Assembly: GCF_039555335.1 (NCBI RefSeq)
Contig: NC_092635.1
Coordinates: forward strand, 50,860,052 to 50,924,051
Direction of reading: 5' to 3'
DNA: 64,000 nt
From: Amphiura filiformis
Taxonomy: Eukaryota > Echinodermata > Ophiuroidea > Amphilepidida > Amphiuridae
Part shown: piece by piece, positions 24,230 to 36,221 of the stretch
How the letters are laid out: the number at the start of each line of letters is the position of its first letter
How positions within the stretch are numbered: position 1 is the stretch's first letter
The notes under the pieces: generated by a model
Told to the model about the DNA's origin: nothing
Databases searched by the model: none
Seen by the model: only the letters and a program-made list of their open reading frames with translations
Program-made: the position numbers and the translations under genes

Positions 24230-24370
24230 AGGCCCTATCTGCAATAGCGATCCTATCTGCAATAGCGATCCTATCTGCAATAGCTGCCCTATAGACTTTG
24301 GGCAATTTACTCATTCTATAATAGGGTGCATATTAAAGTATGACACCTGGGAGCTATTGCAGATGGGACC
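24230..24370. mobile_element. Foldback carrying three 18-bp tandem units
   Basis: CCTATCTGCAATAGCGAT is repeated about three times at 24234-24288. The inverted form (GAGCTATTGCAGATGGGACC) sits at the right end near 24351. The tandem units thus lie only in the left arm of the hairpin. Confidence 0.6.
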
Positions 24371-24626
24371 CCTTAACACAATGCTTCATTTGTTGCAATT
24401 GTTTCATCCTTTGTTCTGTATGACAATACATGAATCCATGTGTAAATATTACTATGCAAACCAGAAATAATAATGGTATTAACACGGGTACTACTTAAAT
24501 ACTTGTGGCTAAAATTTCATTTGTTCCTAAGATTAAATTTATTTATTTTTATCACTTGTGATGACCTATATTTATCATATAAAAATGGAAAATCTGATCC
24601 AATTGACCAGCAGGGAACCAACTTAA

Positions 24627-24911
24627 GCGCTCCACAGACTCCGAGTATTGTACGTACAATATTGTATGTAATATATCTACGTTATTTAATCTATTGCCAT
24701 TCTTTTTCCAGTAATGTTTAAGTTATAACGAATGTTTGATGATGAAAAATCAATAATATGTTACATATAATATCTAGTAGAAATATATTATCGATTTTAC
24801 GTCATCAAACATTCGTTAGAACTTAGACATTACTGGAAATAGAATGGCAATATATTAAATAACGTAGATATGTTACATACAATATTTTACGTACAATAAA
24901 AAGTCTGAATA
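24627..24911. mobile_element. TTAA-associated foldback (family C), short copy
   Basis: Nearly palindromic over 285 bp. It starts next to TTAA (24623-24626) with GCGCTCCACAGACTCCGAGT and continues GTACGTACAATATTGTATGT. The right arm ends AAAAAGTCTGAATACTG. The same end sequence bounds the long element at 50475-53329. Confidence 0.75.
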
Positions 24912-24990
24912 CTGATTTATGGATTCATGACGATACAACGGTGTCACACTAGCAAAATGTGACACAACATCCATTATGGGCCTGGGAGAA

Positions 24991-25560
24991 TCTACCAAAA
25001 ACGTTTCAAAAGCGTAAAAAGCGCCAAAGTTTAAAAATCTTTCCTGTGTGGCTTTTCACCCTTTTTTAAACTTGGTCCCATTTAGTAAAGTAGTAATAAC
25101 ATGAAGAATGAGTCCTAATTTTTACATGCAACCATTATCAAAAACATTTCAAGGTTTATGTTTTATTATATTGCGTGATCATAAAGAGTAGTAGAGTATT
25201 ATATATACTTAGCAAATTGACTGTGTGTCAACCTGCTACATATAGGCCCTACATCTGTACATAAGGCGCAGAATCGCACATGACGATGAAGAATTAAACA
25301 AAGTGAGTATTTGCTACAAAATACATTATAACGTCTTTACGGAAAAAAACTTCAATTACGCACGAACATTAATTCATTTGCTCTACAACATAAACACTGA
25401 CAACTAAGAAAACCAACAAGTAGCCTATAGATGACTTCGTATGGGTCTTTAGAAACTTTCATAAATGGGACCAAGTTTAAAAAAGGGTGAAAAGCCACAC
25501 AGGAAAGATTTTTTAAACTTTGGCCGCTTTTACGCTTTTTTTAAAACGCTTTTTGGTAGA
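24991..25560. mobile_element. 570-bp element with 100-bp inverted ends
   Basis: The arms 24991-25090 and 25456-25560 are near-perfect reverse complements: TCTACCAAAAACG...AAGCG and its mirror ending GGTAGA, with shared CTTTCCTGTGTGGCTTTTCA. The 365-bp interior is unrelated to the arms and has no long frame. Confidence 0.8.
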
Positions 25561-25600
25561 TATTAATTCTTTTTTTTGAGGTAAAAAATATTGCGCGCTA

Positions 25601-25826
25601 AGTGGTTCTTTGTAGCCATGCGAGGTGAACTAGTTGGATATCCATATTTCATGTTAATGGTGCTTTTTGTAGCCCTGGCTGGGCAAACTAGTTGGATATC
25701 CATATTTCGGGTGAGTGGTTTTTGAAGCTCGAGGGCAAACTAGTTGGATATCCATATTTCAGCGGTTACCGGTTCTTTGTAGCCCTGCCGGGCAAACTAG
25801 TTGGATATCCATCTTTCGCGGTTCGT
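25601..25826 (+). repeat. Four tandem 52-57-bp units with GGATATCC core
   Basis: Each unit reads roughly GTGGTTCTTTGTAGCC, a GC-rich variable bit, GGGCAAACTAGTTGGATATC, then CATATTTC. The GGATATCC palindrome falls at 25637, 25694, 25746 and 25803, so spacing is 57, 52 and 57 bp. The core is better conserved than the variable segment. Confidence 0.8.
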
Positions 25827-25839
25827 GGTTTTAACGACC

Positions 25840-28800
25840 CGTAACCACCCCAATCAGCTGCATACCGCACCCAGCTATTTTATTTATCAAAATACTAGTT
25901 TTTTAATGCTATGGGGTTAACAGAATTATTAAAAAAATTAATAGCTGAACCCAATAGTTCAGCCAAGGACTGGAAACGACATATTGATGACTTTATATAG
26001 AGTGTATTCAATAAACCCAAGGCGGAACGAGAGTTGCTAAGTAACCGCTATTCGAACCATAAACACACATGCATGATCAGACAACGAGTATTCAATTTCC
26101 TCATAGCATCCCACGTTGTTCACACGTCAGTCGAATTTGGCGGTGTTGGTTTGTTAGCCCTCCAAGTTATAACATCGTTCACTTTGTGTTGAACATTGTA
26201 TGTGAGCCTCGCTGTAATAACATAAAGATCAGTCTGATCAGTGTGATATCACAGAGCAGACCCTTGAGAGGGCACTTGGCTCATTTGCATGGCAGTCGGA
26301 CTCTCCATTGTATTTGATCATTTGTGTATGGAGTGCAATGGCGACCCGTCATTGTATTTGTTCATGTGTGTATGGAGAGCCACTCTTGGAGCCCATGGGA
26401 CATATAAGCTAGGTCCTCAGGTAGAGTCAGACGCTGTATGTACTAGAAACGCCCATTCTTGATTCTGCGCTCCGCCAATGTTAGCATTAAATTTGTATTG
26501 CCAAGTATTTACGTAATGGAAAAACCTGAATTTGTTACATAAAAAGAAATGAAAATTAAAAAGGCAAGGTTCCACCTGAGTACATATTAAATGGGTGTAG
26601 AATTTTTTTTCAAATATATATATGAATTTAGACAAACATACGGGATATAATGAACCTTTGACATGACGCCATGATGACATGATTTTATTAGTCGTTTTAT
26701 ATATCACCTATACCGTGTATCATAATACCAGCATTTGTAATTTTATATTATATAGAACTAATATTTTGCATCATAAATGCGCAGTTCATATGCACAGACG
26801 ATTACTAATCTTCACGACTTCAAAATAACATGTTACAAAGCAGGTAATAGGTGCTGGCCTTGTCCTATTGTACTTGTTCATTTGTGTATGGAGAGCTCAC
26901 TGACCTGTTAATAGAGGTCAATGGAATAGCTTCTTTATCAGTCCAAGAGAACGCCAAATATGGATCAGGATTATTACATAATAATACCCTGCTATGACAA
27001 TAGCTGCACTAGGTTAAACGTATAATCTCCTTATGTGGTTAGCATGGCTGGGCCAGAAAATCCACAAGGTCAGCCAATGTATGTACATGTATTCGGTACA
27101 TGCGCCATATCTTTACAATGGGTGATAAATTTCTGGTTTGTTTTATTTCAAAACGCAACATTCGATATTCTAAAGCTTGGTCCAAATCCAAGAGAAGAAC
27201 CAACTCTAGTAATTTATGTGGTTTCAAATTATATCAGACGTTGCCTTTTTGATAGAAATGGTGTTTGTTGATGTGCACAGTTTCCCATTAGATCATAACA
27301 TGCTGTTGTACATCCAAGGTCAAAGGTCTTTTAATCCATATTTGGCGTTGTTCTGGGACTGTTTATGGGGCACCTCTCCATCGGTTTCAGGGCGCAGTTC
27401 ATTGAACTCAGCGGGATTCTATTGCAAGTGCTTTTATATTATTACAAAACGGATCGTGGTTATTGCCTTGACAAACCTAATAAATAATTCATACCAGGGA
27501 TGAATAAATCCAGGGTGCGGACATTTCATTGGTCATAAACCACCGGGATTCGATACAAGTTTGCGCTTGTAAATGAATGCGTGAATAAGAGTGTCATCCC
27601 CTTGGCGCACACCGACACCGCCTGGCTAATAATTATTTGGTGGAGCAGAGACATTAAAATGAATACACGGGATCGATACACGTGAATTGCTATGCACGAT
27701 TTTGATATCAGACGAAAATCTTCGGATAGTGGGTTAGAAATTGATGAATATCTCCCGCCAATGAATTTTTCTCAAGAAACCAGATGTGGTCTCATACACT
27801 TGAAAATACGTGTTGAACAGATATGATAGTCGCTAGAATGCGCTTTGAAAATTGGCCGTGCGCTTTGAACTCAAAATCTGACAATTTTATATTGCGTTGG
27901 TCCTGTATTACAGCGTGTAGTACAGTTGCACTCACTGTAGGCAGTATAAAAGTCGATGACCATTGACCTCAACGGGGTATACAAGCTTATTCACGCACAA
28001 CCAAGATCAATTACACGGCTATTGTGTATAGCCTTAGTTATGTCCTCGACTAATTATTGGTTTTAAAGAGCTTTAAAGGTTTGAACCAAAGGGCTAATCG
28101 TGGCTGTGGATTCAACCTACCATGGCGATTCCTGCCATGAAGATATAGGGTCGATGACACTGTGTGGCGCGATATTTGATTTCTGAATATACTCAAGTTG
28201 CCGTTGAAAATGCCTAAAAATCATCAAGATATTGCAATACTGTCTAAAGTGATGTAAAATTGTGGCAAATTTGTATGATTTATCGCACATAATTTCTCCG
28301 TAGCGTGGAGAATCATTTACATAGGATTTTGGAGAAAAAATGTGATAATTTTAGGGAAATATAGAATGGCGGAAGAAACAAATACAACATTTTCCTGGAA
28401 TGTGTAGACCATACTCTTTCTGTTCCTATTGATTTCTATACTGAAATAATTCTTAAAATGAAGTTGTTGGATGATTTTAGTTGGCATTTCTAGAACGTAA
28501 ACATGTAGGCAGATAGTAGAGAGGACACTCTATTCACAAGATTTCTTTTCCAACGCCAAAATAGTACACTAATTTTGGTGGTTTGCGAGTGAAGAGTGTC
28601 CGTGACTATCGATGGACTACGTAACTGTTCAATAGGTTTTTGTAAATGAGCTAGTGTTAGTGGGTAAGCTGTACATCTCTTTTTCTTTGTTAAGACAACC
28701 ACGCTAGGTTTTTCGATCAACGTATTATGCGTGTTTGGTCAAGCGAGGATAATTTGTAAAGCAGCAAGTAATGGTGAGGATGTTGCCCTTTTTAACTACT

Positions 28801-30320
28801 TCTGACTTTTGATTTAGCCCAAACTGTCGTGTATAAGATATTTGTGGGGATATTTGGGCGCTATTACAACAATTTAAATAAATGGGCACTTCTGGGTTGG
28901 ATATATTATAGACTCTATAGAATTTAAGTATGATAAATTTTCGATGGTAAATATATTTTCACTTTCAAAGTTTGTAGTTTTCATAATTGCAATTTCTTAA
29001 TATTATATAAAAGGTGAGAATAAGACTATAAATGTAAGAGTATGGGATAATTTTGATTGTTAATAAATGCGAAACGCCAGCGGTAGACATCAGCAATATC
29101 AGGGATTGCCGCGATTCTTGCAGTAGCTTTTATGAATAGAATACAATAGTGGATACAATAGCGGATACAATAGCGGAACAATAGAGCTCTCTTACGGGCA
29201 AATAAACCTCGTCGCGTTTTGCTAAATTTCACTTCTTCTTTTTCATGAACTAACCGTTATTTTTTAAAACTTGTGGCAAAACTTCGACCGAAGTTTTTAA
29301 TAACACAAAAAAGTGTAAAACCTAGCTTGCATGATACAACAGGTAAATCCTCATTATAATTTTCTAGTTCAGTCCTTATTCTTCACTGAAGTTTTATTTT
29401 TGTACTCCTTGATGGCTATAAACTGAAGGACAACAAACAAAAATCACGTAAAAGGTCCTGTTAATAATGAAGCAAAATGGGATAGTGGACGCAAAAACTG
29501 ATATAGCCTCCTTTTGCATTACATAAACTATTTTGGTTTTCACGGCACAAATTTTGCTGTCATTTTTCACATTTTCTGACGTGTACCCACTAGCATAGTA
29601 AAAGTATACATTTTCTAGTAGTAAATTTCTCAGGGAATTCAAATTAGTTTCAGATTCCTCGCAATATAACAACAATGCACCTTGATTGGATCACAAAGCC
29701 AATATTTCAAAATCCCATTGGGAAAGAATTGTAGCATCATCATGGTCATGTCTTAACAAATTGCTATACCTACTTTATAAGAAATGGTTTTTCATGTAAA
29801 ATAAATTTAAATTAATATCTGAAATTCCTGACCACAATAAATAGCAATAAAACACACCCCAACCACACAGGCACACCTTATTGGATTTTAAACCCATCAA
29901 TGCAATGGCCCATATTTTGAAAGATTTACAGCAGCATGCAGAAATATTTGCCACACAAGATAATAATGGGATGGGTGTGGTCGCGAAATGCAGTTTTGCA
30001 TTGTAATAACCTTTGTGGTAATTTCAACACAATCCATGGCGATTTGCAAGCCAAATGTCTTACATAGTGTCACAAAATGTGGACCAGTGTAACATTACAA
30101 TTTTAATATTTCTGTTCGGACCTGTGAAAATTGATGAGGGGCTGAGAATTTCAAGCCCAAGGGACCTTTTGGTATATATTCATTCAGGGAATTAACAAAT
30201 AGGTACTGTTTAAAAATCAATTATGTTGCTTTTTTTTGACACATTGGGACTATTGGTCCAGTAGGCATAACTTTACTTTCTAGAAACAAGCCAATGCTTG
30301 TGCCAATTCAGTACAGTGCA
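25840..30320. other. 4.5 kb without recognised gene
   Basis: Mostly unique-looking AT-rich DNA. A 47-bp phrase containing ATTTGTGTATGGAG is repeated at about 26310 and 26358, with a third copy at about 26880. A 10-12-bp unit GGATACAATAGC repeats near 29150-29175. Open frames of 60-96 codons have no recognisable content and no matching splice sites. Of the longer gene-poor parts, this one has the fewest repeats I could name. Confidence 0.35.
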
Positions 30321-30330
30321 GAATAAGATT

Positions 30331-30677
30331 AAAAGGGCATTTCGTGATCCACAGCCTCATCATGCCCCCCACTTTTCTCAAAAAAAGTTGAGATTTTTAT
30401 ATCACTGGAAACCTCTGGTTACATAATGTTTATGTACAAAATATTTCTTGCAGATTAATTCGTTTAGCCAAGATATTGTGAAATTTGAATTTCGTTCTGG
30501 TGCACCAGAACGAAATTACAACGTATTGTCTATGGAGCAGTGTAATACACATAATCATGCATAACTCGCAAACGCAATATCGGAATCAACTGAAATTGTG
30601 GGAATATGCTTTTTTCGTGGATATGTACTGAAAAATGTCATAAAAAGAGGATGCTAGGATCACGAAATACTCCTTTA
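30331..30677. mobile_element. Complete copy of the AAAAGGGCATTTCGTGATCC family
   Basis: The ends AAAAGGGCATTTCGTGATCC and GGATCACGAAATACTCCTTT (with intervening variation) are inverted repeats next to TTAA-like flanks. A short perfect hairpin, TTTCGTTCTGGTGCACCAGAACGAAA, is centred at about 30503. The interior is non-coding. Confidence 0.65.
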
Positions 30678-30865
30678 AGGGAACAACAAAAATTTGACTT
30701 GTGTCCTATGAACGAAAGTCTGTTCATTAGGAGGCTGACCACCTCCTCCCTCCCTGAAACACAAGTGAGAAATGTTGAAAATTACAAACGTATCAGACTT
30801 TTAACCCCTCCCCACAAACAGACTTTTGTTTATAGGACATCATCAAACGTTTGGTTTGTTCCCCA

Positions 30866-31525
30866 TTAAGGGATCTAGAATGAGCGTTTATGGCGTTTCG
30901 ACAGTATTTTTTTGTGGGACATGAGAGCACCTCAGACGTATTGAATTGCATTCTGAATACGAAGCATGTCTTTCTGATATCAAATAATTTTCATTTTTTG
31001 AAATTCACGATATAATACAAATTTTATGACAAATTATTAAAATTTGATATTTTTCAAATTATAACAGTCCTCGAAATAAATTTTATAAATCAAATGATAT
31101 ATTCTTAAAGTGTATGTAGCTGGGAAGAAAAGCCGACGATCAATTGAAAATGTTGACCTTTTATATTGAAGATATGGATTTTTTCCCAAAAAGACCTTTT
31201 TTTTGTTGGTGTTTTGGGAAAAAAATCCATATCTTCAATCTAAAGGTCAAAATTTTCAATTGATCGTCGGCTTTTCATCCCACCTACATACACTTTAAGT
31301 ATAAATCATCAGATTTATAAAGTTTACTTCAAGTACTGTTAAATTTCAAAAATATCAATTTTTAATGATTTGCCATAAAATGTGTATTACATTGCGAATT
31401 TCAAAAAATCAACATTATTTGATATCAGAAGGACATTCTTCGTATTCAGAATGCAATTCGATATGTCTGATGTGCTCTAATGTCCCACAATAAATACTGC
31501 CCAAACGTTCATACCCCTTCCCTTG
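30866..31525. mobile_element. 660-bp near-complete hairpin element (family H)
   Basis: Two arms of roughly 300 bp meet around 31199. The central stem (GAAGATATGGATTTTTTCCC and its complement) is nearly perfect. The arms share CATTCTGAATACGAAG, GATATCAAATAAT and GATCGTCGGCTTTT blocks. The outer ends start TTAAGGGATC and finish CCCTTGAAG. A related shorter copy lies at 40912-41208. Confidence 0.85.
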
Positions 31526-31703
31526 AAGACAGCCAAAAATAAAAATACAAAATCATTTATTTGAGTTTGATACAATTAATTTTATGTCCAATTTCAAGCA
31601 TTAAAAATCACAATGGTGTTTTTACATCTCTACATATCCCTTACAGTACATTGACAATTCATTGAAAATGATATCAAATGCAGCTCAAACTTCATTAATA
31701 TAT

Positions 31704-32098
31704 TACCGTATTCGTTCCATTAACCGTCCAGGGCGCTTAAGAAAGTCATTTTGGGTGGGCGCTTATTTTTTCAATTATTAAATAGTCATCAATCACCATC
31801 TGATAGTATTTAGTTACTCACATTTAGCGTGCCCTCAAATAAATGGTGTCCAGAAATGTCCAGGTTTGTTTACCAATGGTATCAAATGGCGACCGCTGGC
31901 AAATAAAATTTCGATTTTGTCAGATTTACATCAAACTTGGTCTTGGTGTTTTAAAGGCATTTGCAGGTGGTATTGATAAGTATTTTTAATATCTATACAT
32001 CTGCCCACTATGCAATAATGTCATAATTTACTTTTGGTGCCAAGTGGGTGCTTATAGGGGCATTATCCGCATGGGCGGTTAATAGAACGAATACGGTA
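31704..32098. mobile_element. TACCGTATTCGTTCCATTAACCG family, complete copy
   Basis: The inverted ends TACCGTATTCGTTCCATTAA and TTAATAGAACGAATACGGTA run about 27 bp. The outermost TA could be the target duplication (Tc1/mariner-like). An isolated right end of the same family lies at 38085-38123. Confidence 0.8.
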
Positions 32099-32104
32099 GT
32101 TAAC

Positions 32105-32260
32105 ATTTTAAGGAGGATGATCCCATTAACAGCCTCATCTCCACTTTTTGTCCCTCAGAATTGAGATTTTGGAATCAGTATAAAGCCCACATTTATCTTA
32201 TTAACCCTGCCAAATAGCTTCAAATATTATGGCTGAAAGATGTTTTTTTTTTTTTTTGTC
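32105..32260. repeat. Fragment related to the 8434 and 30331 repeats
   Basis: TTTTAAGGAGGATGATCCC, then ACAGCCTCATC, CCCAC/CCACTTTTTG and TTGAGATTTTGG blocks recall the left part of 30331-30677 in the same order. Confidence 0.4.
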
Positions 32261-32371
32261 TAAAGTGGGTTTATAACCCACATATTATTCACACAGGTAT
32301 TCTATGGGCTCATATCAAATGGAGTTGAAAATACTGGCATGAAGTCCAGAAAGGATGTGCAGCTCTTGGTC

Positions 32372-32664
32372 CCCAGCAAACACATACATATTGGTATAAA
32401 ATGTTTTCATAACATTCAGAAAACATTTTTGAAAACTTGATGCAAGAAACTAACATAATGTTGACAAAATATAGTGTTGACAAAATATTTTGCAAAAATG
32501 TTTGCCAAAAACTAATTTTACAATAACATTTGGACAATATTTGCAAAAATGTTGTTGTAGCGTTTTTCCACCTTCATATAACTTGACATTTAAATGTAAA
32601 AATATTATGACCAAAAACCAAAATGCGTTCATAACATTTAAAAAATATTTTTGTGTTTGCTGGG
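32372..32664. mobile_element. CCCAGCAAACACA MITE
   Basis: The ends CCCAGCAAACACA and TGTGTTTGCTGGG are perfect 13-bp inverted repeats, 293 bp outer to outer. The interior repeats AAAATGTTT/AACATTT words on both strands. Non-coding. Confidence 0.8.
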
Positions 32665-32928
32665 TCACTCAATCAAGCTGTAAACAGCATGTGATGAAAT
32701 CAGACCATCATCCTTTAAACATGTTAAATGATACATAATTCAGTTTGTTTATTTCAACATCTTTATAATGGGATGCCATCAAACAAACAAATGAGTTGTA
32801 AGTCAACTATTTGGTAAAACAGAAAGGATAATATTTTTGTAATCCAAAAAAATCAGTACTGCATTTTTTTTTGTACACCAGTACTTATTTTAACTTGTAT
32901 ATCAAATCATTGTCCACTAAATCCGCTT

Positions 32929-33046
32929 AGGGATGGAATCAAAACTCAACCGCCAGTTGACCAGCGGTTACCGGTGGTTGAACCCAAACTGGACGAACCG
33001 CCCGGAACTTGCGGTCGACTGCCGGCTGAGTTTTGATTTCATCCAC
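32929..33046. mobile_element. GGGATGGAATCAAAACT palindromic MITE, unit 1
   Basis: The ends AGGGATGGAATCAAAACTC and GAGTTTTGATTTCATCC are inverted. The interior is rich in ACCGCCAGTTGACC and its complement. A second unit follows after 20 bp. Confidence 0.7.
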
Positions 33047-33066
33047 TAAATCCTTAGGGATCCATC

Positions 33067-33227
33067 TTAGGGATGGAATCTTAAACTCGACCGCCAGTTG
33101 ACCAGCAGTTACTGGCTGTTGAACTGGTACCGCAGTCCATTGTTTAGAACAATAGAAACCAGCTCCAACCAGACGGAACTGCCCGGAATCTGCGGTCGTC
33201 TGCTGGTCAAGTTTTGATTTCATCCCT
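33067..33227. mobile_element. GGGATGGAATCAAAACT palindromic MITE, unit 2
   Basis: Same ends as unit 1 (AGGGATGGAATCTTAAACTC and CAAGTTTTGATTTCATCCCT) and the same orientation. The 117-codon - strand frame across this pair (32939-33292) is a by-product of the repeats. Confidence 0.7.
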
Positions 33228-33363
33228 TTTACTGGGTATTCTGTTTGTATTTCATTAATATATTTCAATGTTTGATTTTCATGAAAAACCAATTATGGCA
33301 CAAGATCAAATGTTTAATGGCAGCAAATGCTATACAACGTAATGAATGACGCTACCACCTGAC

Positions 33364-33555
33364 ATTGGGCTATCTCAGTTGATATCCATACCCCCCCCTA
33401 TGGAAGGCATGACTTAATCTCCTACACAGGGGGTGTGAATTTCAGATGGAGTCACCCATTCAAGTAACCCTATTTGAAATCCACACTCCCTGTGTGTGAT
33501 ATTATGGTCATGTCTTCCATAGGGGGTGTATGGATTTCAACTGGAATAGCCCAAT
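33364..33555. mobile_element. Family P palindrome, copy 2
   Basis: It runs from ATTGGGCTATCTCAGTTG to CAACTGGAATAGCCCAAT with the family's CATAGGGGGTGTATGG and CACACTCCCTGTGTG blocks. Both arms are full length. Confidence 0.8.
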
Positions 33556-33997
33556 GCAGTAGTTTAAGACAGTATCAGTGAATCACTAGTTAATAAAAAA
33601 AAATCATCGAAAATCAAATTGTTTTCTACATATTTTGTAAAGAGTATAGGTGTGTTAACACCCTGTAAATGATAAGACCTAATAAGGGTTAAAGGTCGCA
33701 TATGAAAAAACACTTAATGCTAATTTTATGGATGTATCCTTTACTTTGAAGCCATTCTTAAAAAAAAAAAATTTACTTTTGCATGGAGCTGTGATCACTG
33801 GTATTGCCTTAAAGTGTGTGACTGATAAGGCACATCAAATAAGTTTCAAGGCCTAGTTGCTTTGCGTAACAAGATATTTTTTTACAATATTGACTTACTT
33901 GACCTAAGATGACCCCAAACGACCAAGAAATAAAAATCTTTACTTATTAAACCTCTGATAAACCCATGACCTGGGATAAATGTGTGAGAAACTATAA

Positions 33998-34233
33998 GGC
34001 CAAAAAAAAAAGGTTTGTCTCAAACCGCGCAATTTGACAAAAAAGAAATGCAGACATTTTTTATTTTTTTTATTTCAAAATTTTTTTTCCCATTTTTTTC
34101 CAGAAAAAAATCGGCAAAAATCACACTTTTTTCTAAAAATACTATAAAAAAAGTCGGAAAAAAAAAAAATCGCATTTCGCATTTGTTTTCAAACCACTCG
34201 TGAGCTTTGAGACAAACCTTTTTTTTTTTTTTT
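33998..34233. mobile_element. GGCC(A)n GGTTTGTCTCAAA foldback, copy 1
   Basis: The inverted ends GGCCAAAAAAAAAAGGTTTG and AGACAAACCTTTTTTT are separated by poly-T and poly-A rich arms with CGCATTTCGCATTTGT. A second copy lies in the other orientation at 40513-40736. The right GGCC end is lost here. Confidence 0.7.
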
Positions 34234-34715
34234 AAACAAAAACCTTACTATAATAGATTACACAGACACACTCCTACACTCACACAAGGAATACCGTATC
34301 GCAAGATCACGCGTATGGCTAAAAGGGAGGGGAATAAAAAAAGATGCCAAATCTAGCTGATAAATCTACCGTAGTGAAATTACCCTTCAGAGGACAAAAA
34401 AAAACCCAACTCTGTTCTATGGCCAGAACGATCCAGAATTTGTATTTTGGATAATCAAAATCATGTCAAATCAGCCGTTTTGGGGCCAAAATTATTTAGT
34501 TTTGGCTGAACATTATTAGAATAGATGTTTGCAAAAAATCTTCAGATTTATCAGATTTTTGTGATATTTTAAAGTAATTTTAGCCTTCAGAAAAAAAAAA
34601 GAAAGAAAAAAAACATGTCTGATCGACCGACGCTGACCCTATTTGAAAGGTCCGTGAGGCCTGTAGAACAGGGTTTTTTGTTTTGTCGCCTTTATAGTGG
34701 AATTACTTCAAATAC

Positions 34716-34930
34716 TATAAAGATTCGCCTAATGGCGCCATGGGCTCCTTTGCCTTGGGGTACATTTCATGTGCATATTGAGAGCTCCCTCTCCTGAAAT
34801 CCCAACAAGAATTAAGGTCCCGTGCCCTTATTTGCTGGTGGGAATTTTACAGGTGGGTACTTTTTGGTTGTGCCTAAAATTCTACTTCTATCAAGTGACT
34901 CTATAGCGCCATTAGGCGAATCTTTATGGT
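34716..34930. mobile_element. TTCGCCTAATGGCGC family (family G), copy 1
   Basis: The inverted ends TAAAGATTCGCCTAATGGCG and CGCCATTAGGCGAATCTTTA bound shared interior blocks CTCCTTTGCCTTGGGGTA and AATCCCAACAAGAATTAAG. Other copies are at 47637 and 63162. Confidence 0.8.
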
Positions 34931-35009
34931 ATATCTTTGTAATTTCTGCAATACCATTTTACTATAAACCATCCCCATATAACAACAACAACTGGTATAG
35001 CATTTAATG

Positions 35010-35100
35010 TCAATACCCCAGCAAATCTCCACCAACGAAGCCAAACCCAGGACCTCATGCATCAGAGGCAAGTACCCTAACCATCAGGTCATGCTTTCAT
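35010..35100 (-). repeat. tRNA-derived SINE-like head
   Basis: On the - strand, CATGACCTGATGGTTAGGGT (A-box-like) is followed by ACTTGCCTCTGATGCA and then GGTCCTGGGTTTGGCTTC (B-box-like) at tRNA spacing. Such tRNA-derived heads are typical of invertebrate SINEs. The stems are too degraded for a working tRNA. Confidence 0.6.
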
Positions 35101-35285
35101 TAACCTGTGAAGCCCTTACATGATTTGTAGCGTGCATGTTACAAACATGACAACACCAGCTTTGCAATGGGAACATAAAATGATAATGTTGCCCTCTACA
35201 GTATAATACAAATGGACGGTTTATAGTCATCCAATGTTCATCAATATGCAAAAAACACAATGATCTACTGTAAAAGTGGACATTT

Positions 35286-35595
35286 TCGCACCCATTCCAG
35301 AACAATACAGCACTATTTTTTTGGATCTAAAAAATATTATCCTATTTTGCCAAATGAAACATAGCTATATTCTAATCCTTCAGTTAGTTCTAACTGGCAA
35401 TGAGAGTCAAATTTTGAAAGTTTTGGAAATTTCAGGTTATGGATTGGGAAACACATTTTCAAATCTTTTTCATAACCAATTATCAAAAATAACATAAAAT
35501 ATTAAAATTATAGGGATTGAGCCGTTTCATTTGGCAAAACAGAATTGTTTTTAATTCTCCAAAAATAGTGCTGTATTTTGCTAGAATAGGGATTT
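35286..35595. mobile_element. AATACAGCACTATTTTT foldback, copy 1
   Basis: The arms share CAATACAGCACTATTTTT, TTTTGCCAAATGAAAC and their mirrored forms. The element is 310 bp and non-coding. The left half of a second copy begins at 63840. Confidence 0.75.
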
Positions 35596-35599
35596 TTTG

Positions 35600-36215
35600 G
35601 CACTTTTGCCTATTTTGAAGTACTCTATTTGTTCCATTAACAAGTCCTGACCTACCTTCCTTTCAATTAGGGTGCCACCAATAGCTAAGTATATGGTCAA
35701 TTCCAGCCAAAGCGGGCCAAAATTCTCTCTGGGGGCCATTTTGAAAATGTTTTCCTTTTCAATTCTAGACTTATCAAATGAGACGATCATGTCTAGTGAA
35801 TCATCAGGTGGAAGTGCCATCGGATTGAAAAATAACTTTTCTTGCTAGACCAAATAAAGTGTTAAATGCGATATGCATGTTACCCACTTAATTCAAGCAT
35901 TTTTCACCTGTTGTACGTCATAAAATTTCACTTTCTTTAATATCTTTCAATATTTTATGTGTGACTCATATACACTAGAAATCGGTGAAGACTTTGAACG
36001 TAAAATAGAATTTTATTACATATATCTACAAAGAAATATTTTGGTTATTACAAATTTTAAGAAAGAACCAGGTGTACAGTTAAGATTGTGTCAATTCTTG
36101 AACTCTTTCCAAAGTGGCTGTCATTTAACATTACTGTATTATTTGAAAGATTAGAATAAATGCTTCATATAAATATAAAGTTAGATTTTGTATCTCGTCG
36201 CAGGATGAGGATCTC
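35600..36215. other. No recognised gene
   Basis: A - strand frame of 79 codons (35581-35820) looks protein-like in places (MALPPDDSLDMIVSFDKSRI) but I recognise no family. It has no obvious exon partners. Confidence 0.3.
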
Positions 36216-36221
36216 GGATGG

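Noticed and set aside
27035..27503. Two overlapping open frames on + that look like exons
   Set aside because: No known domain, no repeat-independent support and no consistent splice sites.
32939..33292. 117-codon open frame on -
   Set aside because: It lies across two palindromic MITE units; the peptide repeats (PVTAGQLAVEF) come from the inverted repeats.
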